Positions 1 to 6,108 of a stretch of 6,527 nucleotides of DNA are shown here, one piece after another (the first letter of the stretch is position 1; each line of letters begins with the position of its first letter). This stretch comes from Streptosporangiaceae bacterium (lineage in GTDB: Bacteria > Actinomycetota > Actinomycetes > Streptosporangiales > Streptosporangiaceae): positions 1 through 6,527 of the forward strand of contig JASHOI010000677.1 in the NCBI GenBank assembly GCA_030041195.1, read 5' to 3'. The notes beneath the pieces were generated by a model that was given only the letters and a program-made list of their open reading frames with translations, did not search any database and was not told where the DNA came from. The position numbers and the translations under genes are program-made.

Positions 1-387
1 CACAGTCAAGAACAGCGTTGGTTGCCTCATCCTCACCTCTTCCGCGGACGCCCCATCATTGCTGACATCCGCTCATCAGCCTTGAAATACGTCGGGCCGC
101 CACTGCAGTTGGGTGCCGCGGAGCGCGTACCGCGGCCCTTGACCGATCATGAGCGGGCGTTACGTGTAGCGCTGCGGATCTTGGACCTGCCAGACCCTGG
201 TCCGATGTTGATCACGCAGCGTGGCCGGCAGCTCGGCGGTGGTCGCGCGAATAGCCGATCTGGACGACAGCCTGATCGTTGGCCTCATCGTTTGGCACCG
301 CGCCCGAGCGGGTGATCTGTGCGGACCTGGTGGGCAGGCCCAAGGCGGCACCCGGGCCCAGTGGTCAATGGGTAGCATTCAAAAACA
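1..387. other. Left-edge region without a firmly supported gene
   Basis: This stretch precedes the isomerase-like gene. One plus-strand frame is open from the window edge to a TGA near 316, but its third codon positions are not clearly G+C-biased at either end and the translation resembles no family I know. The middle part (about 90-235) looks more coding-like, so a decayed or frameshifted gene entering from the left is possible. A second short frame (221-391) is listed separately. I see no convincing promoter, terminator hairpin, RNA gene or mobile-element end here. Confidence 0.4.
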
Positions 388-391
388 GTGA
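221..391 (+). CDS. Possible small ORF (56 aa) overlapping the downstream start
   Basis: A GTG-initiated frame of 56 codons ends in a TGA that overlaps the GTG start of the next gene by four bases (GTGA at 388-391), the arrangement typical of translationally coupled genes. The first half has a short hydrophobic run (DSLIVGLIVWHRARAGDL, about residues 16-33) that could be a helix; the second half is Gly/Gln-rich. Against it, there is no Shine-Dalgarno sequence before 221, the frame is closed by a TGA at 209-211, and I recognise no family. It could also be the out-of-frame end of a decayed upstream gene. The overlap is the only positive evidence. Confidence 0.2.
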   Translation: MAGSSAVVARIADLDDSLIVGLIVWHRARAGDLCGPGGQAQGGTRAQWSMGSIQKQ

Positions 392-1092
392 CTGGAATAG
401 ATACGCCTGAGTGGGACATGCTAGCCGCCAGCGCGGCCCGCTTTTTGGCCACCGCGCAGGCGCTGACTGACGACGAGTTGTACCAAGCTTCAGCACTGCC
501 CGGCTGGATGCGTGCGCATGTGTTAACCCACCTGGCACAAGCTGCTGACTCACGCACCGGGCTGTTGCGGGCCGCCCGGGCAGGCCGGGTCGGCCGGCAG
601 TACCCCTCCGAGCAAGCCCGTGCTGACGCCATCGACGCCGGTGCACGCCGCCCGCCGGCGGCTATCCGCGCTGATCTGCGCCGCGCCGTCCAGGACTGCC
701 TGACCGCGATCCGCGAGCACCCCCGCCACCTGTGGGACGCCCCGGGGATCTGGCTAGGCCCGGGCCGTCGGCCGGTCCGCGGTGTCGTCACCGGCCTGCG
801 GCGGGAGCTGGAATACCATCACGTCGACCTGGCCGCTGGCTACCAGCCCGCCAACTGGCCCGACGATTTTGCCGCCACTGAGCTTCCCGTCGTGACCGCC
901 GCGATGAACCGACGCGCCGACGCGCCGCCCATGACCCTTACCGGCCCCACCGCGCTGCACATCGGCACCAGCCCGCCCGTCGACATCACCGGCCCTCCGG
1001 CGGTGCTGCTGGCCTGGCTGTCTGGTCGCAGTAACGGCAGTGGCCTGCACCCGGACACTGCGGCCCTGCCGGCCCTCCCGCCGCTGGGTTAG
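388..1092 (+). CDS. Mycothiol-dependent maleylpyruvate isomerase family protein
   Basis: The 234-aa product belongs to the DinB-like metalloenzyme superfamily whose actinobacterial members use mycothiol; the founding member isomerises maleylpyruvate to fumarylpyruvate in gentisate breakdown. The motif LPGWMRAHVLTHLAQAAD (residues 37-54) matches the family N-terminal signature, with His48 as likely metal ligand. RRELEYHHVDLAAGY (138-152) supplies the other expected ligands, Glu140 and His144, in the E-x3-H pattern. The C-terminal half (about 165-230) fits the smaller MDMPI C-terminal domain. Length is normal for the family. The GTG at 388 was chosen because the frame is closed by TAG at 373-375 and it leaves a usual-length first helix; an ATG at 418 is the alternative, and no strong ribosome-binding site distinguishes them. 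No gentisate-pathway gene is nearby, so the substrate is unknown; many relatives are probably thiol transferases of unknown specificity. It is likely cytoplasmic. Confidence 0.85.
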   Translation: MTGIDTPEWDMLAASAARFLATAQALTDDELYQASALPGWMRAHVLTHLAQAADSRTGLLRAARAGRVGRQYPSEQARADAIDAGARRPPAAIRADLRRAVQDCLTAIREHPRHLWDAPGIWLGPGRRPVRGVVTGLRRELEYHHVDLAAGYQPANWPDDFAATELPVVTAAMNRRADAPPMTLTGPTALHIGTSPPVDITGPPAVLLAWLSGRSNGSGLHPDTAALPALPPLG

Positions 1093-1515
1093 CCCGGCCA
1101 CGAACCCTTCGGGCCATATAAGGGGTGGCTGCCAGCGGCCTCGAAAACCGCCCAGTCGCGCCAGCGTTCCAGATCGACTGTTCGGTGACGCTGGCAAGGG
1201 TGAGGAAGAGTGGCGGGTGTAATACGAGGAATGGTCACCGACCCGACGTTGGGTGACACCCTCAGCGGGCATTCGCCGCGGCAGGTTCTGGGGCGTTTCG
1301 GTAGCCCGATGCAACTAAAAGACGAGCCGGTTCTGCGCTTCACTGAATCGTCAAGCCGGGTGTCGGCAGTCGAAGCTGTCCCAATGATCCAGTTATACAG
1401 TTTGATGTGTTTGTTTCGGGTGGTGTCGCGGTCACGGGCGCGAGTCCGGGTCGTTATCGGGAGCCCGCAGCAGCAAGACGTTCTTTCCGGCCTCGCCGAT
1501 GTGGCAGGTCTGCCC
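1093..1515. other. Convergent intergenic region, no gene recognised
   Basis: The region lies between the stop of the isomerase-like gene and the stop of the minus-strand ATPase pseudogene, so both flanking genes run into it. Open frames cross it on both strands, but none resembles a known protein and one is only the extension of an antisense frame over the ATPase pseudogene. The section around 1370-1430 is noticeably A+T-richer than its surroundings. A 6-bp inverted repeat (GTCACC at 1234-1239, GGTGAC at 1252-1257) and a short GCCCG/CGGGC pair (1092-1096, 1110-1114) just after the isomerase stop could form hairpins. Neither is followed by a T-run, so I do not call a terminator. Confidence 0.5.
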
Positions 1516-2229
1516 TCATCCACGTTGGTGGGGCGGGACTGGCAGGCCGGGTTGGTGTCCTGGTGGATAGTGAGATGCCCCCTTGTTCATCTGGGCAGCC
1601 CGTTGGGCACGGCGGGCAGCGGTGCTGTCGTGGGAGACCAGGACCAGGGTCAGGCCGCGTTCGCGCCAGAGCTGAATCAGCAAGGCGATGATGTCGTTGT
1701 GGGAGTCCTCGTCGAGGTTGCCGGTCGGCTCGTCGGACAGCACCACCTTGGGCTCCTTGACCAGGGCGCCGGCGATCGCGACGTGTTGCTGCCGGGCGCC
1801 GGACAGCTCGGTGGGCAGGTGGGAGGCGCGGTCGGCCAGGCCGACCTGCTCCAGTGCGGCGGGCACCCGGACACGGCGCCTGGGATGGCCGGCCCCGAGC
1901 GGGATGAGGGCGGCCTCGGCGTTTGTCGGCGGCGGGCAGGGCGGGGATCGGGTCGAAGGTCTGGAAGATGAACCCGATCGTGGTCGCTGGTACCCCGGTG
2001 GGGTCGGCCTCGGGTAGTTGGGCCAGGTTGTGGCCGTCGAGGTTCACGGCGCCGGTGGTGGGGCGATCCAAGCCGCCGGGCAGCGGCAACGCCGTTGTCT
2101 TTCCGCTGCCGGTGCGTCCCTGGATGGCGAGCCCTTCGCCGTCGCCGGTGTCCGGGTTGATGTCTTGGACCGCCGGCACGACACGACCTCCGGTGGTGGG
2201 TCTTGGTGACGTTTCCTCAGGGTGTACAT
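1516..2229 (-). pseudogene. Frameshifted ABC transporter ATP-binding protein (MacB/LolD type)
   Basis: This would be the cytoplasmic ATPase partner of permease A. ATG 2229 lies 10 bases after the permease stop and an AGGA overlaps that stop, implying coupled translation. The first codons read MYTLR; an extra A in the AAA run (2212-2214) then breaks the frame, since removing it restores NVTK. A second extra base near 2190-2197 is needed to reach VPAVQDIN. The middle frame carries an intact Walker A (GRTGSGKTT) and the Q-loop region (GFIFQTFD). A third extra A in the run at 1922-1924 breaks it again; removing it gives AADNAEAALIPLG and joins the C-terminal half: signature region, Walker B/D-loop (VVLSDEPTGNLDE) and H-loop (LVLVSHD). 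The signature reads LSGAR instead of LSGGQ, followed by QQHVAIAG where QQRVAIAR is usual. Prolines and glycines replace conserved hydrophobics around the P-loop (DINPDTGDGEG, ALPLPGGL). Frameshifts plus motif changes argue for a decaying gene; sequencing error cannot be excluded for the indels alone. Confidence 0.85.
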
Positions 2230-2239
2230 GACCGCGTCC

Positions 2240-3628
2240 TCACGCGACCCGGCCCAGGGCGGCGGCCGGGCGCAGCCGGGCGATCCGCCAGCTGGCGAAC
2301 AGACCGGCTAGCAGCCCTCCTGCGATGGCGATGACCAGGGCGACGACGATGATCTCTGCCGGGACCGGGGCGCTGAGGTGCACTGGGACCGTCGATGGGG
2401 TCGGGTGCCCGTAGGGTCCGCTGTAGATGACGTGGACGTTGGGGCTGCTCGGCATGGGGGCGGGCTCGGTCTCGGACACGCTCGGCGCGAGGGCGGTGAT
2501 CACGCCGGCAGCCCCGTAGCCGAGGCCGGTCCCGAGCGCACCGCCCACCGCCCCCACGACCAGTGACTCGCCCAGCACCTGGGCGATGATGCGCCGTGAG
2601 CGCCAGCCGAGTGCCTTGAGCGTGCCGAGCTCGCGGACCCGCCGACCGACGGCGGCCAGCGTGAGCAGGATGGCCGCCGCGAACGCGGCGAGCAGGACCA
2701 GGACGGCCAGCCACCGGCCGAGGTCGTGGGCCAGGTTGGCGGTGCTTTTCAGCGAGCCGGTGAAGTCGCTTGGCAGGCTGGCCTGGCTGGACACATTGGC
2801 CGCGGATACGGCCTTTTTGATCTCGCTTTGGACCGTGGCGACGTTGGCGGCGCTGGAGGTGCTCACGTAGATCGTGTTGACCAGGTCACCGGCGAGGTGG
2901 AAGCCGAGGTTCGCGGAGACGTAGAGCGCTTCGGCCCGAGCAAGGGGGATGTAGACGTCAGGCGGGCTGGCGGCCTGCGACTGCTTGACGAGCCCGATGA
3001 CCTTGAAGCTCTCCCCGGTGATCGTCAGGGTCGAGCCGGCATGCAGGCCCTTTACGGTCGCGTAGTTCGAGTCCACGACGGCCACGTCCGAGTGGGCCTC
3101 ACCTGCGGAGAACCCCTTTCCTGAGGTGATCGTGCCCGAACTGAGCGTGCCCAGGCCGAGATGGCTCACATCGACGCCGTCCACGACGATGACTGGGTTG
3201 GAGCCGGAGATGCCGGTGAGAGCGGGCCCCATGGGTTTCGCGATGTAGTCAAGGGTGAGCCCTCCGGCCGCCCCCGACACGTCGTGGAGCTTCGCCACCG
3301 TGGCGACCGTCGTGGTGGTCTCTGTCCCCAACGGCGGGTAGCCGAGGCTTGCCGAACACGACTGACCGGGGGGGAGGTTCAGACCCGCCGCGCACTGTCC
3401 GGGAAGCGGGTGGCTCGCCGAGAATGGCGGGTTGTGCTCGGTGACGGTGAGATCGGTACCGACCCCGTAGAGGGCCTGGATGACCTTGGCCTGGGCGGCA
3501 TTCACCCCAGAGGAGAGGCCGGTCACGGTGATGACCAGCCCGACCCCCAGGGCGAAGCCCAGGGCGATCAACACCGTCTGGCGCTTGCGCTGACCCAGTT
3601 CCCGGCGCAAGTAGGTGAGGAAGAACAT
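2240..3628 (-). CDS. ABC transporter permease, FtsX/MacB type (permease A)
   Basis: This 462-aa membrane protein has the four-helix FtsX/MacB layout. After a basic N-terminus (MFFLTYLRRELGQRKRQ), TM1 spans about 18-38. A large extracytoplasmic MacB-like core domain covers about 40-300, including VDGVDVSHLGLGTLSSG (149-165) and PPDVYIPLARAEAL (222-235). TM2 lies at about 305-328, followed by a cytoplasmic coupling segment (GRRVRELGTLKALGWRSRR, 328-346). TM3 spans about 350-380 and TM4 about 424-447; the C-terminus SWRIARLRPAAALGRV is typical of the family. These permeases do not usually form a channel; ATP hydrolysis moves the outer domain to extrude lipophilic substrates, peptides or antibiotics. 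The start is supported by GGAGG (3638-3642) nine bases upstream. It is paralogous to permease B; 41 of the first 63 residues match by hand alignment. Only this copy has two cysteines in the outer domain (Cys79 and Cys91), a possible disulfide. The substrate is not predictable. Confidence 0.93.
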   Translation of the reverse strand: MFFLTYLRRELGQRKRQTVLIALGFALGVGLVITVTGLSSGVNAAQAKVIQALYGVGTDLTVTEHNPPFSASHPLPGQCAAGLNLPPGQSCSASLGYPPLGTETTTTVATVAKLHDVSGAAGGLTLDYIAKPMGPALTGISGSNPVIVVDGVDVSHLGLGTLSSGTITSGKGFSAGEAHSDVAVVDSNYATVKGLHAGSTLTITGESFKVIGLVKQSQAASPPDVYIPLARAEALYVSANLGFHLAGDLVNTIYVSTSSAANVATVQSEIKKAVSAANVSSQASLPSDFTGSLKSTANLAHDLGRWLAVLVLLAAFAAAILLTLAAVGRRVRELGTLKALGWRSRRIIAQVLGESLVVGAVGGALGTGLGYGAAGVITALAPSVSETEPAPMPSSPNVHVIYSGPYGHPTPSTVPVHLSAPVPAEIIVVALVIAIAGGLLAGLFASWRIARLRPAAALGRVA

Positions 3629-3754
3629 CTGCGCTGACCTCCAATGCTCGGTGTCGCCTTCTGTCGCGCTCGTCCTCTCGGGACGGTGGGCATTCCCTGG
3701 CTGCCCGATCGCTTCTTGCCTAAGGCTTGGGCTGCCTGCCGCGGCGGGTGTGCG

Positions 3755-4048
3755 TTATCCGGATGGCGGCCTTGCGGACGATCTGGCGATGGGCGCGGTG
3801 GCGGAGCCGGCGGCCTGGTGGATGGTCAGGCTGCCCTTGTTCATGACCCCGTCCCGCTGCGTCCGGCGGGCGATGTTGCCGGTCGGCTCGCCGACCAGCA
3901 GGTTCAGCAGCGCGGATCTGCCGTGCCCGATGCGGCCCTGCACGGCCTGCCACTCACCGCCAGAGATCACCGGGTCGAGGTCGCGGACCGTTGGGACGGT
4001 GCGCCGGCCCCTCTGGCAGAGCTTGGTCACGCCGGTCAGCTTGTGCAC
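3755..4048 (-). pseudogene. Internally deleted ABC ATPase relic (97 codons)
   Basis: This is the degenerate ATPase partner of permease B. The 97-codon frame starts like a normal family member (KLTGVTKLCQRGRRTVP, residues 3-19) and reaches the P-loop GRIGHGRSALLNLL (38-51). It then jumps directly to VGEPTGNI (52-59), which corresponds to the Walker B/D-loop ADEPTGNL, and next to ARRTQRDGVMNKGSLTIHQ (60-78), which corresponds to the tail after the H-loop. The Q-loop, helical domain, ABC signature, the stretch after the D-loop and the H-loop are missing, so at least two in-frame deletions occurred; intact relatives are about 220-240 aa. The Walker A lysine is Arg44 and the Walker B aspartate is Gly53, so ATP hydrolysis is not expected. 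The frame remains open and is preceded by AGGAG, so a small protein may still be made. An ATG at 4090, overlapping the permease B stop as ATGA, is an alternative start adding 14 unconserved residues. Confidence 0.85.
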
Positions 4049-4056
4049 GAATTCTT

Positions 4057-4061
4057 CTCCT
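4057..4061 (-). promoter_or_regulatory. Ribosome-binding site of the ATPase relic
   Basis: AGGAG on the minus strand lies eight bases before the GTG at 4048. It favours that codon over the upstream ATG at 4090, because protein similarity to the ABC ATPase family also begins right after the GTG. Confidence 0.6.
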
Positions 4062-4086
4062 GTTCGCAGGAGCCAGGCCTGTGGGC

Positions 4087-5445
4087 TCATGCCACCCGGG
4101 ACAGGGCGTCGGCGGGCCGCAGCTTGGCGATGCGCCAGCTTCCGAGCGACGCGGCCAGCAGGGCGCCGGCCACGGCTAGGACCACGGCCAGCACGACCAC
4201 CGCGACGGTGACCGACGGGTGCAGCGCGAAGGTCATGGTGTGGTACGTGCTTCCGCCCAGCGGGCCGGTGTCGGCCTGCTTTACCTGGGCAACGTTCCCG
4301 GTGTTCTCGGGGACCTTCGCGGACAGCGTCGGCGCGGCCGCGGAGATGATCGCCGCGCCGGCGAACCCCAGGCCGACACCTGCCGCGGCTCCGGCGATGC
4401 CCATGACCGCCGACTCGCCGAGCACCTGGCCGATGATCCGCCGGGTGTGCCAGCCGAGTGCCTTCAGCGTGCCGAACTCACCCACGCGGCGGGCCACCGC
4501 CGCCATGGTCAGCAGGCTGGCCACGGCAAACGCGGCGATCAGCACCAGGATCGCCAGCCACTTGCCCAGGTCGTTGGCCAGCTTCGCGGCGGTGGATATC
4601 GACCCGGTCACCTCGCTGGCCAGGCTGCTCTGAGTGGTCACGGTGGTGCCGGGCAGCAGATTGGAGATGCCCTTGCTCACCGCGGAGACATCGGCAGCGC
4701 TGGCCGCGGACACATAGATCGTGTTCACGTCGTTTTCCTGGACGCCCCATCCGGCTGCCGAGACGGCCTGGGCCGCCCGCGCCAGCGGGATATAGACGTC
4801 GGCCGGGGCGCCGCCCTGCTGCGGCTGCCGGACGATCCCGATGACCGTGTACTTCACCTGGCCGATCGTGAGGGCCGAGCCGGCCTTCAGACTGTGGGAC
4901 GTCGCGTAGCCGGAGTCCACGACCGCGACGGCGGCGTCCGAGTCGGCCGCGGTGAACGCGCGGCCAGAGATGAGCGTCGCGCCGCTCAGCGGGCCGAGTG
5001 ACAGGTGCCCGGTGCCTACCCCGTCGATGGTGAGACTGTTCACCACCGGGGGGTTGCTGCCGCTGCCGTATGTCATCGAAACGTCCGAGAACGAGAGCAC
5101 CCCGGCGGCGGCGCTTACGCCGCTCAGGCGCGCCACCTGTGCCACCTTCGACGCGCTGACCGCCGCATATGACAGGAGTATGTTGCTGAATGAGTTCCCT
5201 GGCACCACCGGCGGGGGCGTGGCCTGCGCGCCCGTGGCCCTGCCGGGGTTCCCGCCGGTCACGGTCACATCGGTGCCCACACCGCCCAGCGCGCCGAGTT
5301 CCCTGGACTGTGCCTTCTTGACTCCGGCCGACGCGGCGGACACCGTGACCACCAGCCCGACCCCGAGCGCCAGGCCCAACGCGATGAAGATGGCCTGGCG
5401 AGCGCGGCGCCGAAGCTCTCGCCGCAGGTACGTGAAGAAGAACAT
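4087..5445 (-). CDS. ABC transporter permease, FtsX/MacB type (permease B)
   Basis: This 452-aa permease is the first gene of the minus-strand cassette. It begins MFFFTYLRRELRRRARQ and has TM1 at about 18-38. The extracytoplasmic MacB-like core covers about 40-290, including DVYIPLARAAQAV (216-228) and VNTIYVSAASAADV (240-253). TM2 lies at about 296-318, with the coupling segment RRVGEFGTLKALGWHTRR (319-336). TM3 spans about 341-370 and TM4 about 411-436, before the family C-terminus SWRIAKLRPADALSRV. The reading frame continues upstream to 5766, but that extension would run antisense through the divergent gene. The ATG at 5445 has GGGAGAGG just upstream and matches the start of permease A. 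No premature stop or frameshift is visible. The following ATPase gene is a relic, so the protein lacks an intact adjacent motor; it might pair with permease A as a heterodimer or use an ATPase from another locus. The substrate is unknown. Confidence 0.93.
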   Translation of the reverse strand: MFFFTYLRRELRRRARQAIFIALGLALGVGLVVTVSAASAGVKKAQSRELGALGGVGTDVTVTGGNPGRATGAQATPPPVVPGNSFSNILLSYAAVSASKVAQVARLSGVSAAAGVLSFSDVSMTYGSGSNPPVVNSLTIDGVGTGHLSLGPLSGATLISGRAFTAADSDAAVAVVDSGYATSHSLKAGSALTIGQVKYTVIGIVRQPQQGGAPADVYIPLARAAQAVSAAGWGVQENDVNTIYVSAASAADVSAVSKGISNLLPGTTVTTQSSLASEVTGSISTAAKLANDLGKWLAILVLIAAFAVASLLTMAAVARRVGEFGTLKALGWHTRRIIGQVLGESAVMGIAGAAAGVGLGFAGAAIISAAAPTLSAKVPENTGNVAQVKQADTGPLGGSTYHTMTFALHPSVTVAVVVLAVVLAVAGALLAASLGSWRIAKLRPADALSRVA

Positions 5446-5448
5446 GAA

Positions 5449-5456
5449 CCTCTCCC
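5449..5456 (-). promoter_or_regulatory. Ribosome-binding site fixing the permease B start
   Basis: GGGAGAGG on the minus strand lies just before the ATG at 5445, with the GGGAG core six bases from the start codon. It rules out the 107-residue upstream extension of the open frame as part of the protein. Confidence 0.75.
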
Positions 5457-5504
5457 TGTTGATGGTGGCCGCCAATCCACGCGCGCGGCGGTCGGACCCG
5501 GCCC

Positions 5505-5557
5505 ATGATAGCGTTTCTCTAGTTACTCGCGACGTTGGGAGAAACTGTTGAAACGCT
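5505..5557. promoter_or_regulatory. Candidate divergent promoter/operator with GAAAC-type repeats
   Basis: The 102-base gap between the divergent starts contains related short repeats. AGCGTTTCTC (5510-5519) is mirrored by GAGAAAC (5539-5545) and by GAAACGCT (5550-5557); the last two also form a direct repeat, GAAAC at 5541 and 5550, spaced nine bases and flanking the TTG start. On the minus strand TATCAT (5510-5505) could be a -10 element for the permease cassette and abuts the left repeat; no good -35 is visible. Ribbon-helix-helix proteins typically bind such short repeated half-sites, so autoregulation by the adjacent gene is a reasonable inference, not something the sequence proves. Confidence 0.35.
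5537..5541 (+). promoter_or_regulatory. Ribosome-binding site before a TTG start
   Basis: GGGAG lies six bases before the TTG at 5548. It supports this unusual start codon for the ribbon-helix-helix-like gene, whose protein begins with a clearly coding-like, charged helix. Confidence 0.6.
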
Positions 5558-6108
5558 CGGAACTTGACCGGCTTCAACGGCAACTGGAGCGCGAGGTGCG
5601 GGAACGCTTCCCCGGCGCCCCGATCCAGCGGGTGGCGCTCCTCCAGCACGGAGACGACCCGCAGGTCGAGCCCGGCGCGCTGCTGGGCCGTGTCTACCTC
5701 GAAGCCCCGGGTGACAGCGCCGCACGTCAGCGAGCCCTGCAGGCATTTCACGACACCCATCGCCAAGCGATCCGCGACCTGCAGGACCTGGACGTGCTTC
5801 AGGAGGCCGGGTCGCTGGAGTTCGTCGTCGGTGATGGAGGTGGCCAGGAAGAGCGTGACCCAGTGCTGTTCCGGCGGCTGGGAAAGCTGACCGAGGCGCC
5901 GGAGGCGACAGCGACCGCCCTCGTGCCGGTCATGGCACGCCTGGGTCCGGCAGAGCTGGAGACGGTGGACACCTTAATCACCGCAGGGATCGCCGCCAAC
6001 CGGGCCGAGGCCATCCGCTGGGCACTCGCCCGCATCCGCGAGCGACCCGCCTACCAGCAGATCCAGCAACATGCCCGTGAAATCGCCGAGCTGAAGAACC
6101 AGTTCTAA
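5548..6108 (+). CDS. Ribbon-helix-helix-like protein with an uncharacterised N-terminal domain
   Basis: The 186-aa product starts at TTG, supported by GGGAG six bases upstream. Residues 1-21 form a charged, probably coiled helix (KRSELDRLQRQLEREVRER). Residues about 22-118 are a domain I cannot assign. Residues about 124-166 resemble a ribbon-helix-helix (CopG/MetJ-like) fold: a strand (ALVPVMARLG), a first helix (PAELETVDTLITAG, 134-147), the turn residues IAAN, and a second helix (RAEAIRWALARIRERPAY, 152-169). A charged tail follows (HAREIAELKNQF). Such domains bind DNA as dimers through the paired strands. I have the impression that similar proteins are widespread in actinomycetes as hypothetical proteins, but cannot check it here. 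It is divergent from the ABC cassette and may control itself and the cassette. It has no membrane segment or signal peptide and should be cytoplasmic. A role as antitoxin was considered, but no toxin gene adjoins it. Confidence 0.75.
   Translation: MKRSELDRLQRQLEREVRERFPGAPIQRVALLQHGDDPQVEPGALLGRVYLEAPGDSAARQRALQAFHDTHRQAIRDLQDLDVLQEAGSLEFVVGDGGGQEERDPVLFRRLGKLTEAPEATATALVPVMARLGPAELETVDTLITAGIAANRAEAIRWALARIRERPAYQQIQQHAREIAELKNQF

Larger units (their letters stand above)
1516..5445 (-). repeat. Tandem duplication of a permease-ATPase gene pair
   Basis: Two successive units on the minus strand share the same order, permease followed by ATPase: 5445-3755 and 3628-1516. The permeases align from end to end, starting MFF-TYLRREL and ending SWRIA-LRPA-AL-RVA. 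Both ATPase remnants share the C-terminal MNKG tail and the same unusual leucine-to-proline change at the strand before the P-loop (DINPD, DLDPV). The divergence between the permeases shows an old duplication, or neighbouring acquisition of two related operons, rather than a recent copy. Confidence 0.8.

Noticed and set aside
1234..1257. GTCACC/GGTGAC inverted repeat as a terminator or operator
   Set aside because: The stem is short with a 12-base loop, there is no T-run, and no regulator or gene start lies nearby to give it meaning.
1210..1971. Long plus-strand open frame of 253 codons
   Set aside because: Most of it is antisense to the ATPase pseudogene, which has unmistakable ABC motifs. 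The translation resembles no known protein, and long antisense frames are expected in G+C-rich DNA.
3644..4633. 329-codon plus-strand frame over the relic and permease B
   Set aside because: It is antisense to genes with clear family motifs, and its composition is typical of a shadow frame.
4478..5506. 342-codon minus-strand frame overlapping permease B
   Set aside because: The Arg/Gly-rich translation is an out-of-frame reading of permease B, without hydrophobic segments or motifs.
5446..5766. 107-residue N-terminal extension of permease B in the same open frame
   Set aside because: It runs antisense through the 5548-6108 gene, and the ATG at 5445 has a good ribosome-binding site and matches the start of permease A.
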